A DNA stretch of 6,413 nt, taken from assembly GCA_023411445.1 (NCBI GenBank), contig JAEYOT010000720.1, forward strand, positions 1 through 6,413. Reading direction: 5' to 3'. Source of the stretch: Pseudomonadota bacterium (lineage in GTDB: Bacteria; Myxococcota_A; Polyangia; Polyangiales; Polyangiaceae). Positions 4,444 through 6,413 of this stretch are shown in pieces. How positions within the stretch are numbered: position 1 is the stretch's first letter; every line of letters starts with the position of its first letter. The notes under the pieces are model-generated. The model ran no database searches and was not told the DNA's origin. It was given only the letters and a program-made list of their open reading frames with translations. The position numbers and the translations under genes are program-made.

Positions 4444-6189
4444 ATGGCGACGTGGGCCGGCACTTGTGCCGCGGGCGCGATCGTGGCGAAGTTTCGCGCG
4501 GTGAAATCGTCTTCCTTCGCGCGCCGCGCAATCGCAGTGCTCTCGATAGGGCTCGGGCTGTACACGTTGGCGGAGGCGCCCAACACCGCCACCGCTCAGA
4601 CCCGCAACGCGTCCCAGAAGCTGGAGGCGATCCGGCAGTTGATGGAGAAAGGTCAGGCTCAGTACCTGGCCGGCAACTATCAAGCCGCCGCCGACGTGTT
4701 CGAAGGCGGCTTCAAGCAGTATCCGTACTCCGCGTTCTTGTTCAACGCGGGCGTCTGTTACCAGAAGCTCGGTGACGCCGACCGCGCGCTTGGAAAGTTC
4801 CGCGACTACGTGAGGGTCGATCCGACCGCGCCCGACATCGAGAAGGTGAACCAGCGCATCGCGCTGCTGGAGGCCTCCAAGGGCCTGCCCACCACGCCGG
4901 AACCGAGCGTGGGGGGCAGCGGCGGTGGTGGCGGGAGTGACGGGGTCGGCGGTGGTGAGGCCGTGCCGGCGGCGCCCGCGCCTCCGCCCGTAGACGACGA
5001 GAGCGCGATGCGTTCACTCGTGGTCGTCGAGACCGAGCCACCGGACGCCCCCTTGCGCTTCTACTCGCGCGTGGAGTCCAGCGCCGGCGCCTTCAAGCTG
5101 GGCGGGCAGAACCCGGGCTGGAAGGAGATCGCCACGGCGCGCTCGCCGGCCAACCTCACCCTGGCCGTCGGCAAGTACCACGTGGTGGTGGAGAAGTTCC
5201 GTGACTTCAACGAGAGCCACGCGGACATCGACGTGTCGCCCGGTCACGTTTACCAGTTCAAGGCGAACCTCTCGCAAGGCCAGTTCATGGCGTTCTTGCG
5301 CGTGTCCGCCAACGTGAAGGGCGCGTACGTTTGGCTCGACGACAAGAAGAAGGAGCGGCCGTTCTGGGGCACCACGCCGCACGGCGAGCTCGTGCCCGCA
5401 GGGCAGCACGAGATCTTGGTCGAAGCGCCCGGCTTCGAGCCGCTGCTCGCTCCCGTCACCGTCAATCACGGTGAGCAGAAGGAGATGGAAGTGGCGATGG
5501 TGCGCGTCAACTACGGCTTCTTGCGCATCGACTCGAACGCGCCCGAGGTGAAGGTGCGCATCGACGAGCAGCCCAAGGGCGTGTGGAAGTCCGGTACCGA
5601 GCCGCTGGACGTGCAGGCGCCGTCCGGTCCGCACAAGCTGACGGTCATCGCCGATGGCCGCAAGACCTTCGAGGGCATGGTCGACGTGCCTCGCGGGCAG
5701 GTGCTGCCGGTGCACGTGAAGATGATCCCGAAGTACCCGCGCGGCGCCGCTTGGACGCAGGCGGTGATCGGCGCGGCGTTCATCGGCGCGGCCGCCTACT
5801 TCGGCAATGAGTCGAACAAGATCCACGACCAGCTCAAATCGGATCGCGCGGACGGCCGCTTGGAGGAGGGCGACTCGCGCGCCAACAAGGGGCGCTGGTA
5901 CTCGATCGGCGCCAACGGCGGCTTCGCGGTCGGCGGCGTGCTGGGCGTGCTCGCCACTTACAACTTCATCAAGGATCCGCTGCCGGAATCGTCGATCCGT
6001 ACGGACAAGCCCGTAGAGTTCGACGATCCGCGGAAGAGCCAGCCGGTGGCGCTGCGGCTACGTCCGCAGAAGGACGCCGTCGCGCAGAAGCAGCACAAGG
6101 AGCTGGGCCCGGTTACGGCTCCGCCCAAGCTCAGCGTCGGCGCGGTTTCGCCGGAGGCCCCGGGCCTGTTCATTGGAGGAAAGTTTTGA
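4444..6189 (+). CDS. Exported TPR/PEGA-repeat protein with C-terminal membrane hairpin
   Basis: The open frame from ATG 4444 encodes 581 residues. A signal peptide is clear only if the start is later: GTG at 4501 (residue 20) gives M-K-S-S-S-F-A-R-R, a hydrophobic core and A-T-A cleavage near 51; GTG at 4483 is also possible. A hairpin covers the site before ATG 4444. Then follow TPR-like repeats (about 60-128), a Gly/Pro-rich linker (about 150-185), three PEGA-like beta modules (about 191-276, 284-352, 358-427), two hydrophobic segments (about 436-456 and 487-508) around a charged loop, and a tail ending G-L-F-I-G-G-K-F. PEGA modules occur in surface and envelope-associated proteins; TPRs suggest protein binding. 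The protein is probably an envelope scaffold of unknown partner. It shares its layout with the divergent TPR protein and is translationally coupled to the lipoprotein gene downstream. Confidence 0.9.
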   Translation: MATWAGTCAAGAIVAKFRAVKSSSFARRAIAVLSIGLGLYTLAEAPNTATAQTRNASQKLEAIRQLMEKGQAQYLAGNYQAAADVFEGGFKQYPYSAFLFNAGVCYQKLGDADRALGKFRDYVRVDPTAPDIEKVNQRIALLEASKGLPTTPEPSVGGSGGGGGSDGVGGGEAVPAAPAPPPVDDESAMRSLVVVETEPPDAPLRFYSRVESSAGAFKLGGQNPGWKEIATARSPANLTLAVGKYHVVVEKFRDFNESHADIDVSPGHVYQFKANLSQGQFMAFLRVSANVKGAYVWLDDKKKERPFWGTTPHGELVPAGQHEILVEAPGFEPLLAPVTVNHGEQKEMEVAMVRVNYGFLRIDSNAPEVKVRIDEQPKGVWKSGTEPLDVQAPSGPHKLTVIADGRKTFEGMVDVPRGQVLPVHVKMIPKYPRGAAWTQAVIGAAFIGAAAYFGNESNKIHDQLKSDRADGRLEEGDSRANKGRWYSIGANGGFAVGGVLGVLATYNFIKDPLPESSIRTDKPVEFDDPRKSQPVALRLRPQKDAVAQKQHKELGPVTAPPKLSVGAVSPEAPGLFIGGKF

Positions 6190-6191
6190 TG
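6175..6191 (+). promoter_or_regulatory. Ribosome-binding site and TGATG stop/start overlap
   Basis: GGAGGA (6175-6180) lies inside the last codons of the PEGA gene, 8 nt before an ATG (6189-6191) whose A is the last base of that gene's TGA (6187-6189). This is a classic translational-coupling junction. It fixes the start of the downstream lipoprotein and shows the two genes form one operon. Confidence 0.85.
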
Positions 6192-6413
6192 CGCTCGCGC
6201 ACCTGCACGCTCTTGTTCGCGCTCACGAGCTTCGGCTGCTCGTGGACCCGCTTCGACGACGTCGTCGAGGACTCTCCCATCGTGCTGCTCAACCGCCCCA
6301 AGTCTATTTCCGGCGGCTTCGGCAGCAGCCTCGCTGCGGGCACGGAGAAGGGTGAAGCCATCCTGCTCGTGGGCGGAGCGGGCCCGCGCCCCCGCCCCCC
6401 CGCGGGGGCACCA
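6189..6413 (+). CDS. Lipoprotein with FG-GAP-like N-terminal repeat (partial)
   Basis: The first 75 codons are present; the gene continues past the window. A basic N terminus (R2, R4), a hydrophobic stretch and S-F-G-C predict lipidation at C17. The mature part has D-D-V-V-E-D, then S-G-G-F-G-S-S-L-A-A-G (41-51) and A-I-L-L-V-G-G-A (57-64). This pattern, F-G-x-S-hydrophobic-A followed some ten residues later by L-V-G-x-A, is that of FG-GAP / integrin-alpha-like beta-propeller blades, which are usually extracellular and calcium-binding or adhesive. With one blade visible the family call is tentative. The start overlaps the PEGA stop (TGATG) with a strong GGAGGA site, so both proteins are probably made together and act in the envelope. 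From about residue 66 the reading becomes Pro/Arg/Gly-rich and unlike a propeller blade; the last bases may be unreliable. Confidence 0.75.
   Translation, partial: MRSRTCTLLFALTSFGCSWTRFDDVVEDSPIVLLNRPKSISGGFGSSLAAGTEKGEAILLVGGAGPRPRPPAGAP
6388..6409. other. GC-only inverted repeat at the window edge
   Basis: GCCCCCGC and GCGGGGGC form a perfect 8-bp stem around six cytosines, a few bases from the end. It falls inside the partial lipoprotein frame, where the translation loses its FG-GAP-like pattern. Such a structure is a common place for sequencing and assembly to fail, so this may mark a contig end rather than a biological element. Confidence 0.4.

Noticed and set aside
4315..4683. Minus-strand 122-residue frame over the divergent gap
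   Set aside because: It overlaps the start of the TPR gene and the signal-peptide and TPR coding region of the PEGA gene on the other strand, with no recognisable motif.
5014..5826. Minus-strand 270-residue frame
   Set aside because: It is antisense to the three PEGA-like modules. It is rich in His, Arg, Leu and Val in the way complementary frames of GC-rich genes are, with no domain.

Overview
The window is GC-rich bacterial chromosome (about two thirds G+C by eye, strong G/C preference at third codon positions). Its gene set points to a large-genome myxobacterium (Myxococcota, probably Polyangiales): TPR proteins with a membrane hairpin, a PEGA-repeat protein, FG-GAP-type lipoproteins, and an FHA protein with zinc ribbons and Ala/Pro linkers. 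This placement is inferred from architecture, not from a database search. No tRNA, rRNA, CRISPR array, transposase or phage gene was seen.

Layout. Positions 1-222 hold only a possible 3' end of an unidentified plus-strand gene. From 2407 down to 223 the minus strand carries a compact three-gene set: a double-zinc-ribbon/double-FHA protein, a MutT-like Nudix protein 10 bp after it, and a ComF-family phosphoribosyltransferase after a further 54 bp. A good sigma70-like promoter lies just upstream of the FHA gene. ruvA (2512-3120, minus) precedes this set but is separated from it by that promoter. ruvC and ruvB are not adjacent. Divergent from ruvA is a small lipoprotein gene (3200-3487, plus). 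Its 3' end overlaps that of a convergent, exported TPR protein gene (3467-4330, minus). Divergent from the TPR gene is a longer exported TPR/PEGA protein gene (plus, ending 6189). Its stop codon overlaps the start of a lipoprotein gene that runs off the window and resembles FG-GAP/integrin-alpha-like proteins.

How the genes may work together. The left half is cytoplasmic: a putative phosphothreonine-reading scaffold (FHA) co-transcribed with a nucleotide-binding Nudix fold and a PRPP-fold protein, next to recombination gene ruvA. The right half is an envelope group: two secreted TPR proteins with matching layouts (signal peptide, TPR, low-complexity linker, two hydrophobic segments, C-terminal G-x-F end) plus two lipoproteins. 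The PEGA protein and the FG-GAP-like lipoprotein are almost certainly translationally coupled.

The observations most worth checking are the Nudix protein, which lacks the usual acidic pair of the Nudix box and apparently a third metal ligand; the shared C-terminal motif of the divergent TPR proteins; and the start of the PEGA gene, where a hairpin abuts the first ATG. No clearly new defence or mobile system is visible.
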